From Kineosporia babensis (GTDB lineage: Bacteria; Actinomycetota; Actinomycetes; Actinomycetales; Kineosporiaceae): a stretch of DNA of 64,000 nucleotides. Made by a program: the position numbers and the translations under genes. Location of the stretch: the NCBI RefSeq assembly GCF_021129305.1, contig NZ_JAJOMB010000024.1:1-64000 (forward strand), written 5' to 3'. Positions 43,511 through 51,727 of the stretch are shown piece by piece. Under the pieces are notes generated by a model, which was not told the DNA's origin, ran no database searches, and saw only the letters and a program-made list of their open reading frames with translations. How positions within the stretch are numbered: position 1 is the stretch's first letter; every line of letters starts with the position of its first letter.

Positions 43511-44923
43511 TCAGCCGCCCGGCCGGTGGGCCACCCACACGGCCCGGGCCCGGGTGTAGCCCTCGACCGCGTGCAGGCCCAGTTCTCGCCCGTAGCCGGA
43601 CTGGCCCAGCCCGGACACGCTGACGCTCTCCTCGGTGTCTCCCCAGGTGTTGGCCCACACCAGGCCGGCCCGGAACGCTCGCACGAATCGTTCCACCCGT
43701 TCGGTGTCGGTGCTCCAGACCGAGGCGGACAGGCCGTAGGCGGTGTCGTGGGCCAGGTTCAGGGCCTGGGCCTCGCTGGTGAAGGTGGCCACCGACAGCA
43801 CCGGGGCGAAGATCTCCTCCCGCCAGGCGCGTGCCGAGGTCGGCACGTGGTCCACGATCACCGGGTTGACGAAGAAGCCACCGTCCAGCTCGTGCCGAAC
43901 CCCCGTCGCGGATGCGGGCAGCACGATGCGCGCTCCCGACGCCTCGGCCTCCTCGACGATCTCGGCCGTGCGCTCGAGGGCGGCTTGCGTGATCAACGGA
44001 CCCAGGTCGGTCTCCGCGTCGCGCGGCCGCCCGGGCCGTAGGGCGCCGGCAAGTTCGGCCACCCGGGTCACGAACTGCTCGTGGATCGGCTCCTCGACCA
44101 CCAGACGCGTCCCGGCCACGCACATCTGCCCGGTGTTGCCGGTGAAGGCGTTCACCACCGCGCGGGCGGCGCCCTCCAGGTCGGCGTCTGCGAAGACCAC
44201 CACCGGGCTCTTGCCGCCCAGTTCCAGCGACACGGGTTTGATCGCCTCGGCGCAGCGGTGGGCGACTTCCCGGCCGGCTCTGGTCGATCCGGTGAAGGAG
44301 ACCATGTCGGTACCCGGGTGGTCGCACAGAGCCTGCGCGACCTCGGTGCCGCCGTAGACGGCACTCAGCACGTCCGGGGGCAGCACCGTCTCGGCCCTCT
44401 CGACCAGCCGATGGATCGACAAGGGCGTCTCCGGAGCCGGTTTGACCACCACAGTGTTGCCGTAGGCCAGGGCGGCAGCGAGCTTCCAGGTGGCAAGGAG
44501 CAGGGGGTAGTTGTTCGGGCAGATGGCCGCCACCACGCCGACCGGCACGCGGTCGGAGTACACGCGCATCCCGGGGCCGGCGGGGTGGGTCTGCCCCTGG
44601 GGGTACAGACTCGCCGCGGCGAACCAGTCGAGGACCCGCACCGCGAAGTCCACCTCGCCGAACGCCCGGGCCGTGGGCTTGCCGGTGTTGCTCTGCTCCA
44701 GCTCGGCGAAGGACACCCGCTCGGCCCGCACCAGATCGGCGAGTGCCCGCAGCCGGTCGTGCCGCTGGGTGGGCGTGGTCCGGCTCCACGTGTCTTCGTA
44801 GGCCGCCCGGGCGCGCTTGAGCGTCTCGTCGACACCCGCCGCCGTGGTGTCGGGCAGGTGCTCCACCACGCTGCCGGTAGCCGGATCGAGCACCGCCCGG
44901 GCCTGCTGCTGCGAGCGCGTCAC
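43511..44923 (-). CDS. Aldehyde dehydrogenase
   Basis: The 470-residue NAD(P)-dependent aldehyde dehydrogenase has PNNYPLLLATWK, FTGSTRAGREVA, the catalytic Glu in SLELGGKSPVVVF and Cys in NTGQMCVAGTRL. It resembles betaine/amino-aldehyde dehydrogenases. GTG 44923 overlaps the stop of the asparagine synthetase fusion (GTGA). Substrate is not evident; the product of the aldolase-like enzyme or an oxidised peptide-derived aldehyde is possible. Confidence 0.93.
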   Translation of the reverse strand: MTRSQQQARAVLDPATGSVVEHLPDTTAAGVDETLKRARAAYEDTWSRTTPTQRHDRLRALADLVRAERVSFAELEQSNTGKPTARAFGEVDFAVRVLDWFAAASLYPQGQTHPAGPGMRVYSDRVPVGVVAAICPNNYPLLLATWKLAAALAYGNTVVVKPAPETPLSIHRLVERAETVLPPDVLSAVYGGTEVAQALCDHPGTDMVSFTGSTRAGREVAHRCAEAIKPVSLELGGKSPVVVFADADLEGAARAVVNAFTGNTGQMCVAGTRLVVEEPIHEQFVTRVAELAGALRPGRPRDAETDLGPLITQAALERTAEIVEEAEASGARIVLPASATGVRHELDGGFFVNPVIVDHVPTSARAWREEIFAPVLSVATFTSEAQALNLAHDTAYGLSASVWSTDTERVERFVRAFRAGLVWANTWGDTEESVSVSGLGQSGYGRELGLHAVEGYTRARAVWVAHRPGG

Positions 44924-47808
44924 GCCAGGACCTCCTCGTGACCGGCCAGCCGCAACGCACTGTCGAGGCGGCCCACCGTCTCGGCGAAACCGTCGCGCCC
45001 GAGACCGGCACCCGCGCTCGCGAGCAGCCGCAGGTCGTACCCGTCCGGGTGCCGCCACACCGCTTCGCAGGCGCCGAAGTCGCGGTCCACGTAGCCCAGA
45101 TGCACGGTGCGCCCGCCGATCTGGGCCACCTCGCGATGCGCCGGGTGCTTCTCGGGCCGGGGCGGGAACTGCAGCCGTCCGGCGCCGGTGCGCTGCAGCA
45201 GCAGCCGCAGCTCGGCGCCGGTGTCGCTGAGGTACACGATCTCGAGTTCGCGAGCGCCCCCGGCGTCGCCGAAGGTTGCCGCGCTCTGCACCCGGAACCC
45301 GCCCACCGACGTCGGCAGGCCCTGACCGGAGACGAACCGGGGCACCTGGGCCGTGGCCACCCACTCACCCTCGTGCGAGCGTCCTTTGCGTTCCATCACG
45401 AACACGCCGGTCGGCACCGACACCATGTCCACCGGGTAGCGGGCCCAGTAGCTGAGCTCGTGGAACGGGGTGGCCAGGACCCGGGCCGGTACCGGCTCCT
45501 GCGCCGGGCGCAGGCCCGCGAACAGCTCGCGGATCTCGTCGTCGCCGAAACTGCCTTTCAGGACGGACATCTCCACGGTGGTGCGGGCCATGCGGGCGCC
45601 GGCTCCCGGGTGGCCCAGGTAGTCGGTGCCCAGCCACACGACGCGTCCCTCACCGATCGGTACGGCCCGGGTGGGGCTGCCCCACAGGCAGGGGTGGTCC
45701 ACGGCCGGGAAGGCCCAGTCGTACAGGAACTGCTTCAGCCGCAGCCGTCGGCCGCCGCCGCTGATCTCGGTGCGGTAGGCACTGGGGTTGGCGGCGCTCC
45801 ACGGCGTGCGGCCGGCGGTGTGCTCGGTCCGCCCGGGCGGTGCCTCCCGCCGCAGGGTGCCGATCACCTCGTTGCACCCGTCCGGCAGCGAAGTCGGTTG
45901 CCAGAGAACGAAGTTGCACCATTCCTGAGCCTCGGCCTCGGGCATCCGGGCCGGCTGAGGGTCCATCTCCTGGGCATCGGTGAGCGTGTTCCACTGCCAG
46001 GTGGGGTGGCTGGCGGTCATCAGGCCTCCTGCGGCGGGGTGGGTGGTGGGCCGGGCCAGGTCGGCGAGCCAGGCGGAACTGGAGGCGAGGAACATCCACT
46101 CCCCCACGCCCAGGCGCCGGCGCAGCTGGGCGGGCAGGGGCGGCAGGCCGAACGGCATCCCCAGCTCGTCGGCCTGCTGCGCGAGCAGGTCCAGGTAGCG
46201 CGGATCGGTCGGCGAGGGAAAGCCCTGCTTGGGGCGGGCGCGCACCGAGGCGGGCAGCAGGTCGTCCAGGGCCGACTTCAGCAGGTCCTTGTGGCTTCCC
46301 GGCTGCTGCGAGTACTTCAGGTGCTCGGGGGCACGGAAGGCCAGCTCGGCCAGCGTGACGTCCTGGAACACCGGCCGGTCCTCCAGCGTGAAGCTGCTGG
46401 ACGTGGCGTCCACCATGTCGTTGACGTAGACCAGGAAGCGTCGCAGCAGGTGATGGCGGCCGCGCTTGAGCGGGTCGAGGGCCGGCAGCGAACGGTACTC
46501 GGCCAGCACCCGCTCCCAGACCTGCTCGTGCACCTCGCCCAGGTTCACGTCGAGCTGCCGGGCCAGCCAGCCGATCAGCTGGGCCCACACCGGGCGCTCG
46601 CGCGCGTGCAGGTGGTGGGTGAGGTAGTGCCGGGCGTGCAGGTGCGTGGGGGCGGCCGGGTCGACGATCGGGAAGTAGCCACCGTCCTGGTAGCCCCACA
46701 GTTCGTCGGCTCCGTGCCCGGAGTACACGACGACGTTCCCGTCGGCGCTGATGCTGCGGTAGAGCTGGTACATGGCCAGTTCGGCGCCGTGCAGCAGCGG
46801 GCGCATCAGCCGGCCGGGCAGCACGCTCACCAGGTCGGCGGCGGTGCGGCGGTCCAGGTCGCAGACGGTCAGCGGGGTGTCCAGGAGCTCGGCGACCTCC
46901 TGGGCGTGCCGCGCGTCCTCGCCCGAGCCGCCGATGCCATCCTGGTAGCGCACCACGTAGGCCTGTACCGGTTCCCCGGCCGCGCGCAGGCCCGCCAGCA
47001 CCGCCGTACTGTCCACGCCGCCGCTGAGCACGGCCGCCCGGGGCACGTCGGCCGCCCGGCGTTCCTGCAGGGCATGGTCGAAGGCCGCGCGGATCTCCTC
47101 GGCGCCGACCGGGGTGTCCTGTGGCTCGATGCTCCAGAACCGTCGTGTGTGCAGGCGGGGCGCGGTGATGCTGAGGTACTGGGCCGGGGGAAGAACCCGG
47201 ACGTCGCGCAGCCAGCTGTGCTCGTCGGCGGCGTCCATCCGCACCCAGGAGCGCAGCACGAACTCGGCGGGGTCGACCTCGGCGCCGACCAGACCGGTGC
47301 TGAGCAGGGCCTGGGGTTCGGAGGCGAACAGGATGCCGCCCTCGGTGTGGCTGTAGACCAGCGGCTTGACCCCGAAGTGGTCGCGGGCCAGCACCACCTG
47401 CCCGGTGACGGTGTCGTGCCAGGCCAGCGCGAACATGCCGGACAGCGCGCGCAGCGCCGCGGCCGGATCGGCCGAGCCGTGGATCTGCTGCAGCACGAAC
47501 TCGGTGTCTCCCGGGCTGCGCGGCGACCACTGCGGCGCCCGGGGATCGCGCGAGGAGTACACCTCCCCGTTGTGCACCAGCACCGTGCGCCCGTCGGGCG
47601 AGGTCATCGGCTGGTCTCCGGCCGGACTGCGATCCCGCACCGCCAGGCGCACGCTGGTCAGCATCACGCCGGCGTCGGCACTGACGTACGGGCTGGTGCT
47701 GCCCTCACCCCGGTGGGCCATGGCCGCGTTCATCCCCCGGCCCAGCGCCTGCAACCAGGACCGGTCGTGGGGGCCCTGCAGGCTCACGAAGCCGGCTATC
47801 CCGCACAT
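44920..47808 (-). CDS. Asparagine synthetase-like protein fused to an unknown domain
   Basis: This 962-residue single reading frame starts at ATG 47808 inside the esterase gene. Residues 1-590 are AsnB-like: Cys2 nucleophile in MCGIAGF, glutaminase ARDHFGVKPL, and the ATP-pyrophosphatase loop AVLSGGVDSTAV at 261-268, with YSGHGADELWGY. From Met597 onward (366 residues) there is an unrecognised domain rich in Trp/Tyr (TWQWNTLTDAQEM, WCNFVLWQPTSLPDGCNEV, LYDWAFPAVDHPCLW). Met597 (ATG 46020) has a perfect AGGAGG five bases upstream but no stop codon separates the two parts, so a fusion plus a free C-terminal product are both possible. It likely amidates or forms an amide/lactam on a carboxylate; substrate unknown. 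Confidence 0.85.
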   Translation of the reverse strand: MCGIAGFVSLQGPHDRSWLQALGRGMNAAMAHRGEGSTSPYVSADAGVMLTSVRLAVRDRSPAGDQPMTSPDGRTVLVHNGEVYSSRDPRAPQWSPRSPGDTEFVLQQIHGSADPAAALRALSGMFALAWHDTVTGQVVLARDHFGVKPLVYSHTEGGILFASEPQALLSTGLVGAEVDPAEFVLRSWVRMDAADEHSWLRDVRVLPPAQYLSITAPRLHTRRFWSIEPQDTPVGAEEIRAAFDHALQERRAADVPRAAVLSGGVDSTAVLAGLRAAGEPVQAYVVRYQDGIGGSGEDARHAQEVAELLDTPLTVCDLDRRTAADLVSVLPGRLMRPLLHGAELAMYQLYRSISADGNVVVYSGHGADELWGYQDGGYFPIVDPAAPTHLHARHYLTHHLHARERPVWAQLIGWLARQLDVNLGEVHEQVWERVLAEYRSLPALDPLKRGRHHLLRRFLVYVNDMVDATSSSFTLEDRPVFQDVTLAELAFRAPEHLKYSQQPGSHKDLLKSALDDLLPASVRARPKQGFPSPTDPRYLDLLAQQADELGMPFGLPPLPAQLRRRLGVGEWMFLASSSAWLADLARPTTHPAAGGLMTASHPTWQWNTLTDAQEMDPQPARMPEAEAQEWCNFVLWQPTSLPDGCNEVIGTLRREAPPGRTEHTAGRTPWSAANPSAYRTEISGGGRRLRLKQFLYDWAFPAVDHPCLWGSPTRAVPIGEGRVVWLGTDYLGHPGAGARMARTTVEMSVLKGSFGDDEIRELFAGLRPAQEPVPARVLATPFHELSYWARYPVDMVSVPTGVFVMERKGRSHEGEWVATAQVPRFVSGQGLPTSVGGFRVQSAATFGDAGGARELEIVYLSDTGAELRLLLQRTGAGRLQFPPRPEKHPAHREVAQIGGRTVHLGYVDRDFGACEAVWRHPDGYDLRLLASAGAGLGRDGFAETVGRLDSALRLAGHEEVLA
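46005..46020 (-). promoter_or_regulatory. Internal ribosome binding site and start within the AsnB fusion
   Basis: On the minus strand GCAGGAGGCCTG immediately precedes ATG 46020, in frame with the upstream AsnB part. It is the strongest Shine-Dalgarno in this operon, and it would yield a separate 366-residue protein. Confidence 0.6.
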
Positions 47809-48809
47809 GCCAGCGGTTCCGGATGCTGCGGCCAGATCTCCTTCAGCGCCGCCAGGGCCTCCACGACGACATGCTCGATGCCGTGGTGGCCGCCGGCGTG
47901 CTCGCGGTAGCGGTGCGGCAGCCCGTGCTGCTCCAGGGTGGCGTGCAGAGCCCGGGCGCCCCAGTGCATCCCGTACTCGTCGCGCTGCCCGACATCGATG
48001 TGCAGCAGCGCCAGCGACGACAGGGCGTGCACGTGGTCGGCGACCATCCGCACCGGGTCGTGCCGCAGCCACTGCTGCCAGACCTCGTCGCGGAAACGGC
48101 CGGTGACCGGATCGCAGACGAACGCCTGCCCGGCCGTCAGCCCGGCCCGGGAGGAGTAACACACGCCCATCGCCACCAGGCTCATCGCCACCATGAAGGA
48201 CGCGTCGTGCGGGCCGCTCTCGCGCTGCGCCAGCAGGTGCTCCAGCCCGCCGGCCGCGCCCAGGTGGTCCAGCACCGACGGCAGCAGCGGCAGGTAGCAG
48301 TGCTCGAACCCGGCGTCCGGCGAGTGCGCCAGCACCGAGCCGAACAGCGGTGACGTCATGCCCGCGATCAGCGCCCCGTACCCGCCGCTGGACTTCCCGG
48401 CGACCGCCCGGGCCCGCCAGCCGGGCACGGTGGCGAACCGGTGGTCCACCACGTCGACCACCTCGGCCAGGTACTGCGCGTAGGCCCCGCAGCCGGGTGA
48501 GTCGATGTACTGCGAGCCGCCGAAGGCGGTGGTGCAGTCGGGCACCACCAGCAGGGCGGCCGGGACGCTTCCCTCGAGCATCGCCTGGTGCAGCCGCCGG
48601 ATCGGGGCGGAGCCGAAGGCGTAGGGACGGGTGGCCAGGGTGGGGCGGGCCCCGAACCCGCTGAGCCAGTAGACGACCGGGTAGCTGCGGGACTCGTCGT
48701 AGCCCGGCGGCAGGTGGACCTCGACGGTGCGCCGGAACGGATCGCCCAGCGGGTTGTGGCGCAGGCACTCGCTCTCGTGCTCCACCAGCAGCATCTCGCC
48801 GGCGCTCAC
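47796..48809 (-). CDS. Esterase D / enterochelin esterase-like hydrolase
   Basis: The 337-residue alpha/beta hydrolase carries VEVHLPPGYDESRSYPVVYW, the nucleophile elbow AGKSSGGYGAL, an Asp in LLHIDVGQRDEYG and the catalytic His in AGGHHGIEH, the Fes/EstD layout. It probably hydrolyses an ester or transfers an acyl group. GTG 48809 overlaps the stop of the metallo-beta-lactamase-fold gene (GTGA), and its end overlaps the AsnB start by 13 bases. No signal peptide is seen, so it acts in the cytoplasm. Confidence 0.88.
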   Translation of the reverse strand: MSAGEMLLVEHESECLRHNPLGDPFRRTVEVHLPPGYDESRSYPVVYWLSGFGARPTLATRPYAFGSAPIRRLHQAMLEGSVPAALLVVPDCTTAFGGSQYIDSPGCGAYAQYLAEVVDVVDHRFATVPGWRARAVAGKSSGGYGALIAGMTSPLFGSVLAHSPDAGFEHCYLPLLPSVLDHLGAAGGLEHLLAQRESGPHDASFMVAMSLVAMGVCYSSRAGLTAGQAFVCDPVTGRFRDEVWQQWLRHDPVRMVADHVHALSSLALLHIDVGQRDEYGMHWGARALHATLEQHGLPHRYREHAGGHHGIEHVVVEALAALKEIWPQHPEPLACAG

Positions 48810-50209
48810 CGTCCGGCGGCCTTCAGGAAGCGCTGCACGTGACGGGTGTAGTGGGCCGGGTGGTGGAAGACGGCCGAGAGCAGGTTGCTGTCGCTGGCCC
48901 AGAGGGTGAACGAACTGCCGTAGAGCAGCTCGTCGTGCAGCAGGGCTTCCAGGGTGCTGGCCGCGATCTCGGTCCAGCTCTCGGTGCCGGTGAGGTGTTC
49001 GCGGGCGGGACCGGACCCGCAGCGGGTGATCCGCGCGGCCACCGGATCCAGCAGGAAGGACGTCTGTTCCCCGTCGTCCTCGTACAGCGAGATCACGTGG
49101 CCGCCGGCCCCGGCGTCCAGGGCGCGGTACCAGAAGTCGGTGGCCACCAGGCGTTGCAGCAGGTCGGCCAGCAGGTCCTCGGCGCCGCGGGACTGCCGGC
49201 CCACCCGGTCGACGGCGGGGTCGAAGGCCGGTACCTCGATCTGCGGGTCCAGAGCCACCTCGGCGTAGACCTTCTCGAAGTCGTAGGCCTGCGGGCCGAC
49301 CGGCCCGTCAACCCGTTCCACGCTTCCCGGGCCCACCTGAAGAACCTGCCCCGGCCCCCACAGCAGTCCCTCGCGCTGCAGTTCCTGCAGCCGTTGCCGG
49401 GCCTCGACCGGCGTGAACGGGAACATCGCGTGGTTGCACCAGTCGTACTCCGGGCCGGTCTCCGCGCTCACCCGCCACCCGAAAGACGAGGGGATGGTGA
49501 CGGCGGCCGGGATCGCCTGCACGTACCGCTCGAACGTGGCCTGGGCCCGGGCCCGCACCGCCTCCGCGTCGCCCACCGGCCGCCGCTCGGTGAGCACCCC
49601 CGGCGGAGACACGCTGTGGGCGGGCAGGAACAGCGCGTCCACCCGCGGGGCGTCGGGCTGGGCGAACGCCTGCACCGTGCTCTCGTGCAGGATCGAGTCG
49701 CCGCACAGCAGCACACTGGCCTCGGGGGTGCTGACCAGCACGCTCATCTCGGGGAAGGGCACCGCGGAGGGAAACGTCCGCAGGGTGGCCCCTTCCAGTA
49801 CGACGGTCTCGCCCGGGCGGACCGGCCGCAGCTGCTCGAAGCCGAACCGGCGCAGGGTCCAGGCGATGGCCTGGTGGCCGAGCCCGGAGGCGGTCAGCCG
49901 TGGGGGCAGCGCACCCGTCGGGTAGATGCAGGTGATGTCGGCGGTACGGTGCGGGCTGTCGTCGAAGTCGACCTCGCTGTCCTCCCCCAGCCGCAGCAGG
50001 GAGGGGAAATGGTGGTGGTCGAAGTGGTGGTGGCTGAAGACCACGTGGTCCACCCCACCCTCCAGCACCTCGTCCACCAGCGGGGCGGGCAGCGCCGGAT
50101 GGTGCTCCCAGAACCGGTCCAGGCGCTGGGTGAGCCAGGGATCGAAAAGGATGCGCTCGTGGCCGGTCTCGACCAGCACCGCGGCGTGCCCCAGCGACGT
50201 CAGGCGCAT
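48806..50209 (-). CDS. Metallo-beta-lactamase-fold hydrolase with extra C-terminal domain
   Basis: Of 467 residues, about the first 250 form an MBL fold of the UlaG/NAPE-PLD-like type: LTSLGHAAVLVETG, the di-zinc motif H60-x-H62-x-D64-H65 in VFSHHHFDHHHFP, LLCGDSILHES and LFLPAHSVSP. The C-terminal 200 residues, which start after about VDRVGRQSRGAED, are not recognised (DFWYRALDAGAGGHVISLYEDD). ATG 50209 overlaps the preceding stop (TGATG). It could hydrolyse a phosphoester, lactone or amide, or be an oxygen-dependent diiron enzyme, since the fold serves both. Confidence 0.85.
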   Translation of the reverse strand: MRLTSLGHAAVLVETGHERILFDPWLTQRLDRFWEHHPALPAPLVDEVLEGGVDHVVFSHHHFDHHHFPSLLRLGEDSEVDFDDSPHRTADITCIYPTGALPPRLTASGLGHQAIAWTLRRFGFEQLRPVRPGETVVLEGATLRTFPSAVPFPEMSVLVSTPEASVLLCGDSILHESTVQAFAQPDAPRVDALFLPAHSVSPPGVLTERRPVGDAEAVRARAQATFERYVQAIPAAVTIPSSFGWRVSAETGPEYDWCNHAMFPFTPVEARQRLQELQREGLLWGPGQVLQVGPGSVERVDGPVGPQAYDFEKVYAEVALDPQIEVPAFDPAVDRVGRQSRGAEDLLADLLQRLVATDFWYRALDAGAGGHVISLYEDDGEQTSFLLDPVAARITRCGSGPAREHLTGTESWTEIAASTLEALLHDELLYGSSFTLWASDSNLLSAVFHHPAHYTRHVQRFLKAAGR

Positions 50210-51576
50210 CAGTCCCTCACCTCGTAGACACAGCGGAATCCGACCTCGTTGTGCCGGTCGGTGATCAGGTCCTTGCCGCGGTAGAACGTGGTCAGGCAGG
50301 TCTGCGGGGAGGTCCAGGTCCCGCCGCGCAGCACGTGGAAGGCGTCCTTGCGGTTCATGAACTCCAGCGGGTGACGTCCGCGGAAGAACGGGTCCATGTC
50401 CTGGCCGGTGTAGAAGTTGGTCCGGGTGAGTTCCCAGACGTTGCCGGACATCTGCAGCGCGCCGTACGGGCTGGCCCCCTCGGGCAGCGCGTCGGCCGGC
50501 AGCACCGGCCGGGCGGGGACGCTGTCGGAGGTGATGGTCACCAGCAGGCCCTCCAGCTCTTCCAGGTCCGAGACCTCGCGGCCGAAGGAGCGCTCGACGT
50601 AGTTGACCCGGGCCGGGTCCCAGTCCTCGCCCCACGGGAAGCGGCGGCCGTCCGGGCCGCGGGCCGCCTTCTCCCACTGCACCTCGCTGGGCAGACGCCC
50701 GCCGGCCCAGTTCGCGAAGGCCCAGGCGTCGTACCAGTCGATCCCGACCACCGGCGCCTGGTCGGCGTTGAAGCGCGGGTCGTGCCCGTGCACCGGCCGG
50801 TGGGAGCGCTCGAGCGGCTGGTCCGGATGATCGAACTCACCGCTGCCGTCGACCTCTTCGAGGAACTGGCGGTAGCGGGCGTTGGTGACCGTGGTCCGGT
50901 CGATCAGGAAGGCCGCCACGTCCACGATCCGTGAGCCCTCGTCCTGGGTCATCCGGAACGGGCCGGGATCGACACCGTCCGCACCGATCACCGCCGGCCC
51001 CTGCGGCACCAGCACCGTGTCGCCGAAGCGGGGCGCCCGGGTGCGGGCTCGTTCCAGCTGCTCGCGCATCCCGGAGAAGTACTCGTCCTCCAGCCGGCGC
51101 AGCTCCTGCGGGTCGCGGGTGCCGAACACGGCGATCAGGGCCTGCTTGGTCAGGGCCGCCCCGCAACCGACCGGTTTGCGGGTGAAGTCGGGCCGGGTGA
51201 AGTTGCTGGGCCAGCCGGAGATCCGGATCAGGTCCGGCACGGCCACCCGGATCCGGTACTGGGAGATGGTTTTCAGCGCGGTGAAGGCCACCCAGTCCAC
51301 GGTGTCGTGGGTGCCCGCGGCGATCGCCTCCTGAGCCCGCGCGTCGGCGGCGTGGTGCTCGGCCAGCAGACGCACCGCCGCCGCTCGCACCGGCCACTGC
51401 GGATGCGCCACCACCAGCGAGCGCAGCAGCTCCAGCCCGGCCGGACCGGAGGCCTGGCGGCGCCCGAGCTCGATCACCGCCTGGATCGAGGCCCAGTAAC
51501 GCTCGTCGTGGGAGTCGTCGATCTGCAGCAGTTCGGCGGGGATCTCGCCGGCCGGGGCCACCCGGTGTCCAACCAC
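50209..51576 (-). CDS. HEAT-repeat plus FGE-sulfatase (SUMF1/EgtB/PvdO) protein
   Basis: This 455-residue protein has an N-terminal helical HEAT-like part (ASIQAVIELGRR, WPVRAAAVRLLAEH, WVAFTALKTISQY, up to about 140) and a C-terminal formylglycine-generating-enzyme fold: FLIDRTTVTNARYRQFL, GIDWYDAWAFANWAGGRLPSEVQWEKAARGP-like core, MSGNVWELT and NEVGFRCVYE. Relatives oxidise Cys in peptides (FGE), form C-S bonds (EgtB) or mature the pyoverdine chromophore (PvdO). GTG 51576 is preferred: AAGGAG lies six bases upstream, while ATG 51582 abuts it. The gene follows the 19-residue peptide gene, suggesting that peptide as substrate. Confidence 0.87.
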   Translation of the reverse strand: MVGHRVAPAGEIPAELLQIDDSHDERYWASIQAVIELGRRQASGPAGLELLRSLVVAHPQWPVRAAAVRLLAEHHAADARAQEAIAAGTHDTVDWVAFTALKTISQYRIRVAVPDLIRISGWPSNFTRPDFTRKPVGCGAALTKQALIAVFGTRDPQELRRLEDEYFSGMREQLERARTRAPRFGDTVLVPQGPAVIGADGVDPGPFRMTQDEGSRIVDVAAFLIDRTTVTNARYRQFLEEVDGSGEFDHPDQPLERSHRPVHGHDPRFNADQAPVVGIDWYDAWAFANWAGGRLPSEVQWEKAARGPDGRRFPWGEDWDPARVNYVERSFGREVSDLEELEGLLVTITSDSVPARPVLPADALPEGASPYGALQMSGNVWELTRTNFYTGQDMDPFFRGRHPLEFMNRKDAFHVLRGGTWTSPQTCLTTFYRGKDLITDRHNEVGFRCVYEVRD

Positions 51577-51598
51577 GCGCATCTCCTTCGTCCGGGCA

Positions 51599-51631
51599 CC
51601 GCCCGCACGGAGTTCACCTCCGCACGGGCGG
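51599..51631 (-). terminator. Stem-loop after the short peptide gene
   Basis: A 14-bp stem (two G-U pairs in the minus-strand RNA) pairs 51599-51612 with 51618-51631 around a five-base loop, 37 bases after the peptide stop and just before the HEAT-FGE gene. Such attenuators are common behind RiPP precursor genes, where they raise precursor over enzyme levels; a trp-like attenuator is the alternative. Confidence 0.6.
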
Positions 51632-51667
51632 CACTGTTCAGTCACATCGGTCGCGCGGACCGGCGAA

Positions 51668-51727
51668 CTACCACTTGGTGGTGTCCTGGTCCTCGTCCCG
51701 CGTGTCCATGAAGTCGCCGTCAGACAT
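51668..51727 (-). CDS. 19-residue peptide, candidate precursor or leader peptide
   Basis: The full product is MSDGDFMDTRDEDQDTTKW. ATG 51727 has GGAAGGAG nine bases upstream, one of the best ribosome binding sites in the window, which argues for true translation. It is the first cistron of the minus-strand operon ending at 41988. It is strongly acidic (seven Asp/Glu in the last 15), has two Thr, a Lys and a C-terminal Trp, and no Cys, Ser after position 2, or hydrophobic leader. Candidates: a RiPP/peptide-scaffold substrate for the FGE, PhyH, AsnB-like and ATP-grasp enzymes, a carrier like the acidic-tailed amino-group carriers, or a regulatory leader. No recognised family. Confidence 0.6.
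   Translation of the reverse strand: MSDGDFMDTRDEDQDTTKW

Noticed and set aside
44938-47910. A 990-codon open frame on the plus strand opposite the AsnB fusion
   Set aside because: It is a mirror of high third-position GC in the real gene; composition is His/Arg/Gly/Gln-rich with no domain motifs, and the minus strand has clear AsnB signatures.
51577-51645. A longer HEAT-FGE protein starting at GTG 51645
   Set aside because: That extension crosses the stem-loop at 51599-51631 and has no ribosome binding site.
51668-51727. Reading the 19-residue peptide as a lasso or graspetide precursor
   Set aside because: No lasso B-protease or recognition element is present, and the nearby ATP-grasp enzyme is of the amino acid ligase type rather than RimK/MdnC-like; the leader part is too short.
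51668-51727. Reading the peptide as a trp-operon-type attenuator leader
   Set aside because: Only one Trp codon, and it is the last; downstream genes are not tryptophan biosynthesis. It was kept as an alternative, not the preferred reading.
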